In this document: piece after piece, positions 8,772-16,429 of the stretch | Layout of the letters: each line of letters starts with the position of its first letter | Position numbering within the stretch: position 1 is the stretch's first letter | Assembly: GCF_002788215.1 (NCBI RefSeq) | Contig: NZ_CP024845.1 | Location: forward strand, 558,001-622,000 | Direction of reading: 5' to 3' | Length of the DNA stretch: 64,000 bases | DNA from: Halohasta litchfieldiae | GTDB lineage: Archaea; Halobacteriota; Halobacteria; Halobacteriales; Haloferacaceae | Translations under genes and position numbers: made by a program | The notes under the pieces: model-generated | The model's database searches: none | Told to the model about the DNA's origin: nothing | Seen by the model: the letters and a program-made list of their open reading frames with translations, nothing else

Positions 8772-11012
8772 TTACTGCGGGCTTGGACTGGATGGACCGG
8801 CGACGTTCCCGTCTTGGAGCGCCGAGCCGGTAATGGATTTGAGCCGGGCGATCAGCGAATCCTTCTCGCCTTCGCCTTCGAGGGCGACTTCGAGGACTTC
8901 GCTGATGTGACTGACAGGGATGATCTCGATCATCTCTCTGTACTCGTCTTCGATCATCACGTCCTGTTCGTTCGCCTTCGGAATGATGACCGTCTTACAG
9001 CCGGCCTTGGCAGCGGCCTCGATCTTGTGGGTCACCCCACCGACCGGTAGCACGTCACCGCGAACCGACAGCGAGCCGGTCATCGCCAAATTCTGACTGA
9101 CACCGACGTCTTCCAGCGCCGAGATGACCGCCGTCGCAACCGTAATCGACGCCGAATCGCCGTCGACACCGGACTGGCCGGTCTGGACGAACTGGATGTG
9201 AACGTCCTTCTCGGCGAGGTTCTGATCCGAGAACTTCTTGATGATTGCCGAGACGTTCTGCACGGATTCCTCGGCCATCTCCTTGAGTTGGCCGGTCGCG
9301 ATGACTTGGCCGGGGCCCTGTGATGGCGTCACTTCGGCCATCACCGGGAGCATGATGCCGGAGTCCTCGCCCATCACGGCGAGGCCGTTGACACGGCCGA
9401 CTTGGTAACCGTCCGAGACCTGCAACTCGTAGTCTTTGCGGCGCTCGATGAACTCGTCGGCCAACTGCTGTTCAATCGACCGTGAGCGTTCTTTGGCCTG
9501 CAGGACGTGGTCTCGCGTCGTGAACTCGGCGTCCTCGGCGCGTGCGATGTCGCCTGCGACACGCACCAGTCCACCGAGATCACGGAACTTGAGCGTGAGG
9601 TGGCCTTTTCGACCAGCACGCCGGCGAGCTTCGAGGATGATCTCCTCGATGGCTTCGTCGTCGAACTGCGGCAGTCGACCGTCGTTGGCGACCTCCTGGG
9701 CCACGAACCGGACGTACTTCCGGCGCATCTCGGGGGTGTCCTCGATGGTGTCCTCCATGTACACTTCGTAGCCGTACCCCTTGATCCGCGAGCGAAGCGC
9801 GGGGTGCATGTTCTCCATCGCATCGAGGTTCCCGGCGGCGATCATGATGAAGTCCGTCGGGACGGGCTCGGTCTGGACCATCGCACCCGAGGAGCGCTCG
9901 GACTGGCCCGTGATCGAGAACTCGCCCTCCTGAATCGCGGTCATCAGGTGCTGCTGGGAGCGAATGTCGAGGGTGTTGATCTCGTCGATGAACAGCACAC
10001 CCTTGTTCGCCTTGTGGATGGCACCGGGCTCAACGCGGTCGTGGCTCGGTGTCTCCATCCCACCGGACTGGAAGGGGTCGTGTCGAACGTCGCCCAGCAG
10101 TGCGCCGGCGTGACCACCGGTTGCGTCGCGGAACGGCGCGGTGGTGGTATCGGAGTTGTTGACGAGCAAGTTCGGCACCATCGCGTCGCTGCCGCGGGAT
10201 GCGTAGCGGAAGGCGAGATAGATGATCCCGGCTGCTAGGATGCCCAAGAGGATCTGGCCGGCGATGATGAGCGCGTAGCCCAACACGACGGCGATGATGA
10301 TCCACATCAGGAAGGTCCGCATCTGGTTTCGCTTGCGGGCTTCTTCCTTGTGGGCGTCGACGATCTGTTCGCCTTTGCCGGCTGGCACAGTGCGAACTTT
10401 CGGCTTGTTGCCGTCGTCGGGATTGTGGTAGATCAGGACGTCCTGCAACTCCTCTTTGGGGAGGAGTTCGGTCATCGCCTTGGCCAGCATCGATTTGCCG
10501 GTCCCGGGCGAGCCGATCATCATCACGTGGCGGCGCTGTTTGGCCGCTTTGATGATGACGTCGCGGGCGTGTTCTTGACCGATGACCTGATCCACGAGTC
10601 GCTCGGGGATCGACACGTCCTCGGTCGAGTCGATCAGGAGGCCGCCCAGCAGGTCGTCTTTGTCGACATCGTCGGCGATTGGGGCGTCGACCTCGACATC
10701 GCTGCCGAGTTCCTCAATCGACGGTGGGTCATCGTCGTCGTTGGTCTCCGACGGTGTGTTCGCGCGTGACCGGGAGTCGCCGCCAGAAGGTCCTGACTCG
10801 AACAGTTCGTCGTCGGTCAGCACCGCTTCCGGTTGCGATGGCTCATCGTCCGCCGACTGCTGGTCGTCGACTGGGTCACCGGCCGACTCCTCGGTGAGTT
10901 GCTGCCCGTCGTCGTGCCCGTTGTCGACCGACTGGTCGTCGGTGGTGGACGGTTTCTCGTCGTTCACCCCTGAATCGGGGGGACCGTCGTCAGTGTCCGT
11001 ATCGTTACTCAT
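8772..11012 (-). CDS. lonB: ATP-dependent membrane protease LonB, 746 aa
   Basis: Archaeal membrane-anchored Lon, essential in some haloarchaea and linked there to carotenoid control and membrane protein turnover. Domains in order: a long acidic N-terminal extension (about 110 residues, rich in Asp, Ser and Gln), an AAA+ domain with Walker A GSPGTGKS, two transmembrane helices inserted before Walker B (from MRTFLMWIIIAVVLGYA), Walker B VLFIDEINTL, and a C-terminal Lon protease domain with nucleophile Ser in GVDGDSASI and the partner Lys in GGVTHKIEAA. I start at the ATG at 11012 (MSNDTD) because the longer frame runs into the promoter. It heads the lonB-CPBP-small membrane protein group. Confidence 0.95.
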   Translation of the reverse strand: MSNDTDTDDGPPDSGVNDEKPSTTDDQSVDNGHDDGQQLTEESAGDPVDDQQSADDEPSQPEAVLTDDELFESGPSGGDSRSRANTPSETNDDDDPPSIEELGSDVEVDAPIADDVDKDDLLGGLLIDSTEDVSIPERLVDQVIGQEHARDVIIKAAKQRRHVMMIGSPGTGKSMLAKAMTELLPKEELQDVLIYHNPDDGNKPKVRTVPAGKGEQIVDAHKEEARKRNQMRTFLMWIIIAVVLGYALIIAGQILLGILAAGIIYLAFRYASRGSDAMVPNLLVNNSDTTTAPFRDATGGHAGALLGDVRHDPFQSGGMETPSHDRVEPGAIHKANKGVLFIDEINTLDIRSQQHLMTAIQEGEFSITGQSERSSGAMVQTEPVPTDFIMIAAGNLDAMENMHPALRSRIKGYGYEVYMEDTIEDTPEMRRKYVRFVAQEVANDGRLPQFDDEAIEEIILEARRRAGRKGHLTLKFRDLGGLVRVAGDIARAEDAEFTTRDHVLQAKERSRSIEQQLADEFIERRKDYELQVSDGYQVGRVNGLAVMGEDSGIMLPVMAEVTPSQGPGQVIATGQLKEMAEESVQNVSAIIKKFSDQNLAEKDVHIQFVQTGQSGVDGDSASITVATAVISALEDVGVSQNLAMTGSLSVRGDVLPVGGVTHKIEAAAKAGCKTVIIPKANEQDVMIEDEYREMIEIIPVSHISEVLEVALEGEGEKDSLIARLKSITGSALQDGNVAGPSSPSPQ

Positions 11013-11051
11013 AGAGAACTCTTTCGCTGTCAGAAAAGACGAACTGGCGAT

Positions 11052-11064
11052 TGATATACTTTCT
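11052..11064 (-). promoter_or_regulatory. TATA box of lonB
   Basis: On the minus strand GAAAGTATATCAA lies 40-52 bp before the lonB ATG, predicting a leader of about 20-25 nt. Its position upstream of 11012 supports the shorter start. Confidence 0.5.
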
Positions 11065-11149
11065 CCCATTCACCAACACTGCCACTACACCATAATCACC
11101 GGATACAGACGCTCTCAATCCGTAATAACTGAATCGTGGAAACTCGCCG

Positions 11150-11160
11150 TATTTATAAAT
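11150..11160 (+). promoter_or_regulatory. TATA box of nadM, predicting a leaderless mRNA
   Basis: TATTTATAAAT is centred 27 bp before the nadM ATG at 11182. This spacing puts transcription start at or next to the start codon. Confidence 0.65.
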
Positions 11161-11181
11161 AGCGCCGTGGTATGAGGCGGT

Positions 11182-11706
11182 ATGCGAGGGTTCTATATCG
11201 GTCGGTTTCAGCCCTATCACGACGGTCACCACCACATGGTCGAGGAGATCGCCGACCAAGTCGACGAACTCGTCCTCGGCATCGGGAGTGCGGGCGATTC
11301 CCACAGTCGACGGAACCCGTTTACAGCGGGCGAACGCGTGATGATGGTCACCAAATCGGTCGCCGAGTTCGATATACCGACCTACGTGGTGCCCATCGAG
11401 GACCTCGAACGTAACTCGGTGTGGGTGAGCCACGTCCAGAGCATGTCCCCAGCGTTCGATGTCGCCTTCTCCAACAATCCACTCGTGATTCGGCTGTTCG
11501 AGGAGGCTGGCGTCGAGGTCCGACAGTCACCGATGTTCCACCGCGAGGTGCTCGAAGGGACCGAACTCAGAGAGCGAATGATTGACGGCGGTGACTGGGA
11601 ATCGCTGGTCCCCGATCCGGCCGCAGCGGTCATCAGAGAGTGTGGCGGCGACAAACGCATCCAGCAGGTCACCGATTCTGATGGGGCAACTCACACCGGT
11701 CGATGA
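11182..11706 (+). CDS. nadM: Nicotinamide-nucleotide adenylyltransferase, archaeal type, 174 aa
   Basis: Makes NAD+ from NMN and ATP (cytoplasm). The nucleotidyltransferase signature GRFQPYHDGHHHMVEEI (T/HxGH type) is at the N-terminus, and GSAGDSHSRRNPFTAGER follows at residues 36-53. Length and the archaeal motif set match NadM rather than bacterial NadD. Its stop overlaps the next start by 4 bp (ATGA at 11703-11706), so the two genes are translationally coupled. The TATA box position supports this ATG over the out-of-frame ATG at 11172. Confidence 0.94.
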   Translation: MRGFYIGRFQPYHDGHHHMVEEIADQVDELVLGIGSAGDSHSRRNPFTAGERVMMVTKSVAEFDIPTYVVPIEDLERNSVWVSHVQSMSPAFDVAFSNNPLVIRLFEEAGVEVRQSPMFHREVLEGTELRERMIDGGDWESLVPDPAAAVIRECGGDKRIQQVTDSDGATHTGR

Positions 11707-12494
11707 TTACACTCGCCTCCGATTTCGGATCGCCGTATCCCGCCGCGATGAAGGGCGTGATACTCTCGCGGACAGAGACAGAGTTGGTCGACATTAGTCA
11801 CGACCTGCCGCGACAGGACCCGCGTCCGGCGGCCTTCTGGCTCCGCGAAACGGTTCCTTATTTTCCACCAGCCGTCCACCTCGCGGTGGTCGATCCGGGT
11901 GTCGGTACCGACCGACGAGCAATCGTGATCCGTGTTGGTGACCATGCGCTGGTCGCCCCCGATAACGGTCTGCTTCGGCCGGTCGTCCGTCGACTCGCCG
12001 AAGAGGCCGACTCACCGGTGATCTCGGCCTACGAAATCACGGTCGACGATCCGGCCTCGTCGACGTTCCACGGTCGGGACGTGTTTGCGCCGGCAGCCGC
12101 CGAGATCCACGAAATCGGCGTCGACCGACTCGCCGACCTCGACATGCTCTCGCCTATCGACCTCACGTCCTGCGTCGACCTCTCATTCCCCGAGCCAACC
12201 ATCGAGGGCGAGATCATCCACGGCGAGGTCCTCGTTGTCGACGACTTCGGCAACGTGATTACGAACGTTCCGGGCGAGCTGCTCGCAGACGCCGAGCAAG
12301 CTACCGTTGCCGGTGTCACCGTGCCGTATGTCGACACGTTCGACCGCGTCGACGCCGGCGAGAAACTGCTTACGGTCGGGAGTCACGGCTACGTCGAGTG
12401 CGACGTGAATCAGGGCCGAGGTGACGAGGCGTTCGGACTCGCCGCCGGTGATGCTGTGCGGATCGTAGTCGACGGCACGACAGCCCCCGAGTAG
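11703..12494 (+). CDS. SAM hydroxide adenosyltransferase (DUF62/SalA-duf62 family), 263 aa
   Basis: Predicted to hydrolyse S-adenosylmethionine to adenosine and methionine with water as nucleophile. The protein opens ITLASDFGSPYPAAMKG, with the family's conserved Asp in SDFG. VDPGVGTDRR and APDNGLL are the other SAM-binding motifs, and the C-terminal domain has VLVVDDFGNVITNV. Length matches the archaeal members. It overlaps nadM by 4 bp, so NAD synthesis and SAM removal are expressed together here; no direct biochemical link is known to me. A 7-bp hairpin (12501-12529) follows the stop. Confidence 0.88.
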   Translation: MITLASDFGSPYPAAMKGVILSRTETELVDISHDLPRQDPRPAAFWLRETVPYFPPAVHLAVVDPGVGTDRRAIVIRVGDHALVAPDNGLLRPVVRRLAEEADSPVISAYEITVDDPASSTFHGRDVFAPAAAEIHEIGVDRLADLDMLSPIDLTSCVDLSFPEPTIEGEIIHGEVLVVDDFGNVITNVPGELLADAEQATVAGVTVPYVDTFDRVDAGEKLLTVGSHGYVECDVNQGRGDEAFGLAAGDAVRIVVDGTTAPE

Positions 12495-12500
12495 CGACAG

Positions 12501-12529
12501 CAGCCGAGGGCGGCACGTTCTTTCGGCTG
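12501..12529 (+). terminator. Hairpin after the SAM hydroxide adenosyltransferase gene
   Basis: CAGCCGA (12501-12507) and TCGGCTG (12523-12529) pair perfectly over a 15-nt loop that ends in a T-rich stretch. It starts 7 bp after the stop codon and may end or process the nadM transcript. Confidence 0.4.
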
Positions 12530-12546
12530 GCGACCCAAACGTGGGT

Positions 12547-13707
12547 ATGCATGTCGTTGTCCTCGGTGCTGGCTACGCTGGTGTGACACTTACTCGCAAG
12601 CTCGAAGCCTCGTTGCCACCCGAAGCGACGCTCACACTCGTCGACGAAAGCGACACCCACCTCGTCCAACACGAGGTCCACCGCGTCATTCGGCGGCCTT
12701 CGATCACCGACACCATCGAGGTCCCATTGGAGTCGCTGTTTGATCGCGCCGAAATCGTCACTGGGCGTATCGAGGACGTCGACACCGACACCAATAGTGT
12801 GGTCCTCGACAGTGGCGAGACGCTTGAGTACGACTACGCCGGGCTCTGTCTGGGTGCCGAAACCGCCTTTTATGACCTGCCGGGGATCGAAGCCCACGGT
12901 GTGCCACTCAAGTCGGTCAGTGACGCCGAGAGGGTCCGACAGCAGGCCCTCGACGCCATCGACTCCGGCGAGCAGTCGACGTTCGTCGTCGGTGGCGCAG
13001 GCCTCTCAGGCGTCCAAGTCGCCGGAGAGTTGGCAACCCTCGCCGAGGAGGAAGACGCAGCCGACCGGATCGACGTAATCCTCCTCGAACAGTTGGCGTC
13101 GGTTGCCCCGGCGTTCCCCGAGGCATTTCAGCAGGCGGTTGCCGACGAACTCACTGAGCGAGACATCGAGATTCGAACTGAGACCGCGGTCAGCGAGGCC
13201 ACCGAGTCGACCATCGAGACTCGCCACGAGTCGACTGGCGAGACACACTCAATCAACTCTAATCTCTTTGTCTGGACCGGCGGCATCGGCGGCTCGGCGG
13301 CGATGGCTGGCGATCGCCCGGTCGTCCAAAGTGACCTCCGGCTAACGAAGTCGACGTTCGCACTTGGCGATGCCGCGAAAATTGTCGACGCCGACGGCGA
13401 GGCGGTCCCGGCCAGCGCGTCGGCAGCGATTCGGTCGGCCAACGTGGCGGCGAAGAACATTTCCCAACTCGTAGAGTGGGAGCTATCGGACCGTGAGGGG
13501 TTCGAACCACGGCTAAAACAGTTCAGATTCGACGTGCCGGGCTGGATCGTCTCGGTCGGCGACGGTGCGATCGCACAGGTCGGCCCGAAGGTCGTGACCG
13601 GGACGGCAGCGAAGGCGCTGAAGGCCAGCGTCGGCGCGGGCTATCTGAGTTCGGTACGAGCCATTCGGCAGGCGACGGAGTTGGTGGGCGAGGAGCTCAA
13701 CGCCTGA
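12547..13707 (+). CDS. NAD(P)/FAD-dependent oxidoreductase, type-2 NADH dehydrogenase-like, 386 aa
   Basis: Flavoprotein of the pyridine nucleotide-disulfide oxidoreductase fold, closest in layout to Ndh-2/sulfide-quinone-type enzymes that feed electrons to membrane quinones. Visible are the FAD-binding GAGYAGVTLTRKLE at the N-terminus, a second Rossmann motif FVVGGAGLSGVQVAGE (NAD site) near residue 145, and the FAD-contacting FALGDAAKIVDADG around residue 275. The C-terminal stretch PGWIVSVGDGAIAQVGPKVVTG is typical of haloarchaeal Ndh-like proteins. There are no redox-active CxxC cysteines, which argues against a thioredoxin-reductase-type enzyme. I start at the ATG at 12547, two codons inside a GTG. 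Confidence 0.85.
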   Translation: MHVVVLGAGYAGVTLTRKLEASLPPEATLTLVDESDTHLVQHEVHRVIRRPSITDTIEVPLESLFDRAEIVTGRIEDVDTDTNSVVLDSGETLEYDYAGLCLGAETAFYDLPGIEAHGVPLKSVSDAERVRQQALDAIDSGEQSTFVVGGAGLSGVQVAGELATLAEEEDAADRIDVILLEQLASVAPAFPEAFQQAVADELTERDIEIRTETAVSEATESTIETRHESTGETHSINSNLFVWTGGIGGSAAMAGDRPVVQSDLRLTKSTFALGDAAKIVDADGEAVPASASAAIRSANVAAKNISQLVEWELSDREGFEPRLKQFRFDVPGWIVSVGDGAIAQVGPKVVTGTAAKALKASVGAGYLSSVRAIRQATELVGEELNA

Positions 13708-13823
13708 GAGCCGACCCGTAATCGCTTACCTTTATTTCCTGCATCGATGGTCAGTAAGCGACACATGACGATTATATAAGGGCCTTCACGATTCCAGATT
13801 GGTGAGAATTCGAGGTTATTTGA

Positions 13824-13833
13824 TGTATATATA
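13824..13833 (+). promoter_or_regulatory. TATA box of the DoxX gene
   Basis: TGTATATATA is centred about 25 bp before the ATG at 13853 and supports that start. A second AT-rich element (ATTATATAAGG, about 13771-13781) lies further upstream. Confidence 0.5.
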
Positions 13834-13852
13834 CTCCGTTTGTACACCTGTA

Positions 13853-14407
13853 ATGGCTACATCAGAGATACAACTCCGAAGCACTATCGGGGGATTCACC
13901 GCGACTGGTCGACTGCACACGCTGAGCGTCTGGTTCATTCTCGCGCTCAGACTCATGATCGGGATCGCCTTTTTCCAGAGCGGTCTCGACAAGGTGCTTT
14001 CGGGGGAGTTTAGCGCCTCGGGCTACCTGCTGAACGCCCCGGCATCCAACGGGAGCCCCGCAGCCGACCTGTTTGCCGCAATGGGGCAGACCACATGGTT
14101 CGTCGAGTTCGTGAACGTCGCCGTGCCGTGGGGTGAGGTCCTCATTGGTCTCGGCGTGATCCTCGGCGCATTCACCCGACTCGCCGCCTTCTGGGGCGCG
14201 TTCATGATGCTGTTGTTCTACCTCGGCAACTGGGACATTGCCCATGGGTACATCAACGGCGACTTCGCCTACATGCTCGTGTTCCTCTCGGTGGCCGCCT
14301 TCGGTGCGGGTCGCATCCTCGGCCTCGACACCTACATCGAGGCTTACGAGATCGGTGGCGAACCTCTCACCGAGCGCTATCCGTGGATGCGGTACTTCCT
14401 CGGCTGA
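13853..14407 (+). CDS. DoxX-family membrane protein, 184 aa
   Basis: Predicted four-helix membrane protein of the DoxX/quinol-oxidase-subunit-like family, often linked to respiration or redox stress; the exact role is unknown. Hydrophobic spans begin at LSVWFILALRLMIGIAFF. Conserved DoxX features include the GLDKVLSGEF segment, the VPWGEVLIGLGVILGAFTRL span and the final GAGRILGLD. The ATG at 13853 is chosen because a TATA box overlaps the longer frame. It is convergent with the cupin gene. Confidence 0.82.
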   Translation: MATSEIQLRSTIGGFTATGRLHTLSVWFILALRLMIGIAFFQSGLDKVLSGEFSASGYLLNAPASNGSPAADLFAAMGQTTWFVEFVNVAVPWGEVLIGLGVILGAFTRLAAFWGAFMMLLFYLGNWDIAHGYINGDFAYMLVFLSVAAFGAGRILGLDTYIEAYEIGGEPLTERYPWMRYFLG

Positions 14408-14472
14408 CCACGAACAATCCCACACTAATTTTTGAGGAGTCGACAAGCGACGGTGTTGTGGGCGATGAACTC

Positions 14473-14494
14473 AACGACTGAACAACGACTGAAC
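14473..14494. repeat. Two tandem 11-bp repeats
   Basis: AACGACTGAAC occurs twice with no spacer between the convergent doxX and cupin genes. It looks like a simple local duplication. Confidence 0.7.
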
Positions 14495-14502
14495 AGAGTC
14501 GA

Positions 14503-14880
14503 CTACTGTGTCTCTGGTTCGTAGCGATGGACGTCGTCGACTGAGGGCGCGCCGATGGCGAGCACCTCAACAGGGCTGTCTGCACCACTGGGATTGAACG
14601 CTCGGTGGGGATTTTCCGGTTCGACAATGAACAGGTCGCCCTCGTCGATGACGTACTCTTTGTCTGGCGTGTCGACGTGTAGTTCGCCCCGTATTACGTA
14701 GAAGGCTTCCTCCTGTTCGTCGTGGTAATGGTATTTAAGCGGAATCTGTTCGCCCGGTGCTGCAGTCACGTGATTGAGGCCAAGCGTGTCGAGGCCGAAA
14801 GTTCGCCCAATCGACCGAAACTCACCGTCGGCTCTGTCGGCTGGCTCAATGCTATCCGGATCTACGACGTGATAACTCAT
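14503..14880 (-). CDS. Cupin-domain protein, 125 aa
   Basis: A single small beta-barrel (cupin_2) domain, probably metal-binding; substrate unknown. The metal motif is visible: PLKYHYHDEQEEAFYVIRG (two His, Glu), then a second motif GDLFIVEPENPHRAFNP with a later His. Proteins of this size may be isomerases, sugar-binding proteins or sensors, and nothing here decides. Start at 14880: the longer frame crosses the divergent promoter of the XPB helicase. It shares a roughly 90-bp promoter region with the helicase gene. Confidence 0.8.
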   Translation of the reverse strand: MSYHVVDPDSIEPADRADGEFRSIGRTFGLDTLGLNHVTAAPGEQIPLKYHYHDEQEEAFYVIRGELHVDTPDKEYVIDEGDLFIVEPENPHRAFNPSGADSPVEVLAIGAPSVDDVHRYEPETQ

Positions 14881-14904
14881 CCTAAGAGGTCTAATTGATT
14901 GTGG

Positions 14905-14915
14905 ACATATATAGT
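14905..14915 (-). promoter_or_regulatory. TATA box of the cupin gene
   Basis: On the minus strand CTATATATG lies about 30 bp before the cupin ATG at 14880. Confidence 0.45.
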
Positions 14916-14944
14916 TCAGCAGGCGGAATCCGGAGCCGGAGCGC

Positions 14945-14951
14945 ATTTATC
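14945..14951 (+). promoter_or_regulatory. TATA box of the XPB helicase gene
   Basis: ATTTATC lies about 26 bp before the GTG at 14974. It therefore favours a leaderless GTG start over the ATG at 14899, which would lie upstream of the promoter. Confidence 0.5.
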
Positions 14952-14973
14952 GCCCGCCAGTCGACTGCCCACA

Positions 14974-16326
14974 GTGACAGTCCGGCTCGAATACGACGAG
15001 GGCACGCTCCGCATCGAGAGCGACCGCGAGAGCGATCCACCCCTCAGTGGCCTGCCGGGCGTCGAACCTGACCCCCGCAGCGACATGTCCCGCGCACCCG
15101 CCCAGTTCTACGCGCCGATCCGCGATGTTCTCCGTGAACTCGACGCTGACGTAGCGGACGCTGTGCTCACCCCCGAGCCACTGGCCCTCGCAACCTCCTA
15201 CGAACTTCGCGACTACCAGCAGGACGCGCTCGACGCGTGGGTCGACAGCAACCGCCGCGGCGTACTCGAACTCCCAACGGGAGCCGGGAAAACCGTCATC
15301 GCGCTCGCCGCGATTGCCGACGCCGGAACGCCAACCCTGATCGTCGTCCCGACAATCGACCTGCTCGAACAGTGGCAGCGCGAACTCGAAACCGAGTTCG
15401 ACGTGCCGATTGGTCGACTCGGCGGCGGCGAACAACGAGTAGAGGACGTAACCGTCGCTACGTACGATTCGGCGTACCTCCGAGCCGATGAACTCGGCGA
15501 CCGATTTGGTCTCGTGGTCTTCGACGAGGTCCACCACCTCGGAGCCGAAGGATACCAAGACATTGCGCGACTGATGGCCGCGCCGGACCGCCTCGGCCTG
15601 ACAGCCACCTTCGAGCGACCCGACGGCGCACACGAGGCGATCCGTGATCTCGTTGGGCCACGCGTGTTCCAGATTGCGGTCGACGAGCTGGCGGGCGACC
15701 ATCTCGCCCCCTACGAAATTCGACGAATCGAGGTCGAACTCACCCCCGAGGAGCGCGCTGAGTACGACGATGTTCAGGGAATATTTGTCGACTACGTCCG
15801 CAAATCGAATATCAGCTTCAACAGCGGGAGTGACTACCTCCAGTTGGTCAAGCGCTCGGGCAACGACCCCGCCGCAAGGGAGGCCTTGCTGGCCAAACAG
15901 CGGGCCCGCGAGTTGATGATGAATGCCGAAAACAAACGCCACCAGTTGGCCCGAATTTTTGACCGTCATAAGGAGGATCGGATCATCGTCTTCACCGCCC
16001 ACACGGAACTCGTCTACCGACTCTCCGAGCGATTTCTGCTACCAGCGATCACCAACGAGACCGGCGCAGCCGAACGCCGCGAGATCCTCGAACGGTTTCG
16101 GGACGGAACCTACAGCCGAATCGTCGCGGCCAACGTGCTCGATGAGGGCGTCGACGTCCCCGATGCCAACGTGGCAGTCGTCCTTTCCGGCAGCGGCAGC
16201 CAACGGGAGTTCACCCAGCGACTCGGGCGGATTCTGCGGCCGAAAGACGACGGCGGCCGGGCCATTCTCTACGAACTCGTGAGTGCGGAGACTGCTGAGG
16301 AGCGAGTGGCAGCGCGTCGACGGTGA
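14974..16326 (+). CDS. XPB/Rad25-family DNA helicase, 450 aa
   Basis: Superfamily 2 helicase, the archaeal counterpart of the TFIIH helicase XPB used in nucleotide excision repair and promoter opening. An N-terminal damage-recognition-like region is followed by RecA domain 1: Q-motif-like YELRDYQQDALDAW, Walker A PTGAGKT, DEVHH box and LTATFERPDG. RecA domain 2 includes IIVFTAHTELVY, VLDEGVDVPDANV and motif VI QRLGRILRPK. An insertion between them (VDYVRKSNISFNSGSDYLQL) corresponds to the thumb. The next gene encodes its known nuclease partner Bax1. A weak hairpin lies at the stop codon. Confidence 0.92.
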   Translation: MTVRLEYDEGTLRIESDRESDPPLSGLPGVEPDPRSDMSRAPAQFYAPIRDVLRELDADVADAVLTPEPLALATSYELRDYQQDALDAWVDSNRRGVLELPTGAGKTVIALAAIADAGTPTLIVVPTIDLLEQWQRELETEFDVPIGRLGGGEQRVEDVTVATYDSAYLRADELGDRFGLVVFDEVHHLGAEGYQDIARLMAAPDRLGLTATFERPDGAHEAIRDLVGPRVFQIAVDELAGDHLAPYEIRRIEVELTPEERAEYDDVQGIFVDYVRKSNISFNSGSDYLQLVKRSGNDPAAREALLAKQRARELMMNAENKRHQLARIFDRHKEDRIIVFTAHTELVYRLSERFLLPAITNETGAAERREILERFRDGTYSRIVAANVLDEGVDVPDANVAVVLSGSGSQREFTQRLGRILRPKDDGGRAILYELVSAETAEERVAARRR

Positions 16327-16397
16327 GTCGTCACGCCGACAGCGAGGCCGCTGCCTCGTGACGCTAAGCCGCGGTCGAGATAGACCTTCCTCGGGGT

Positions 16398-16407
16398 GTT
16401 TATAAGT
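16398..16407 (+). promoter_or_regulatory. TATA box of bax1
   Basis: GTTTATAAGT is centred 27-28 bp before the GTG at 16430. This suggests a leaderless transcript separate from the helicase gene and supports the GTG start. Confidence 0.6.
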
Positions 16408-16429
16408 AGTCGCTTGCTAACGATACGCT

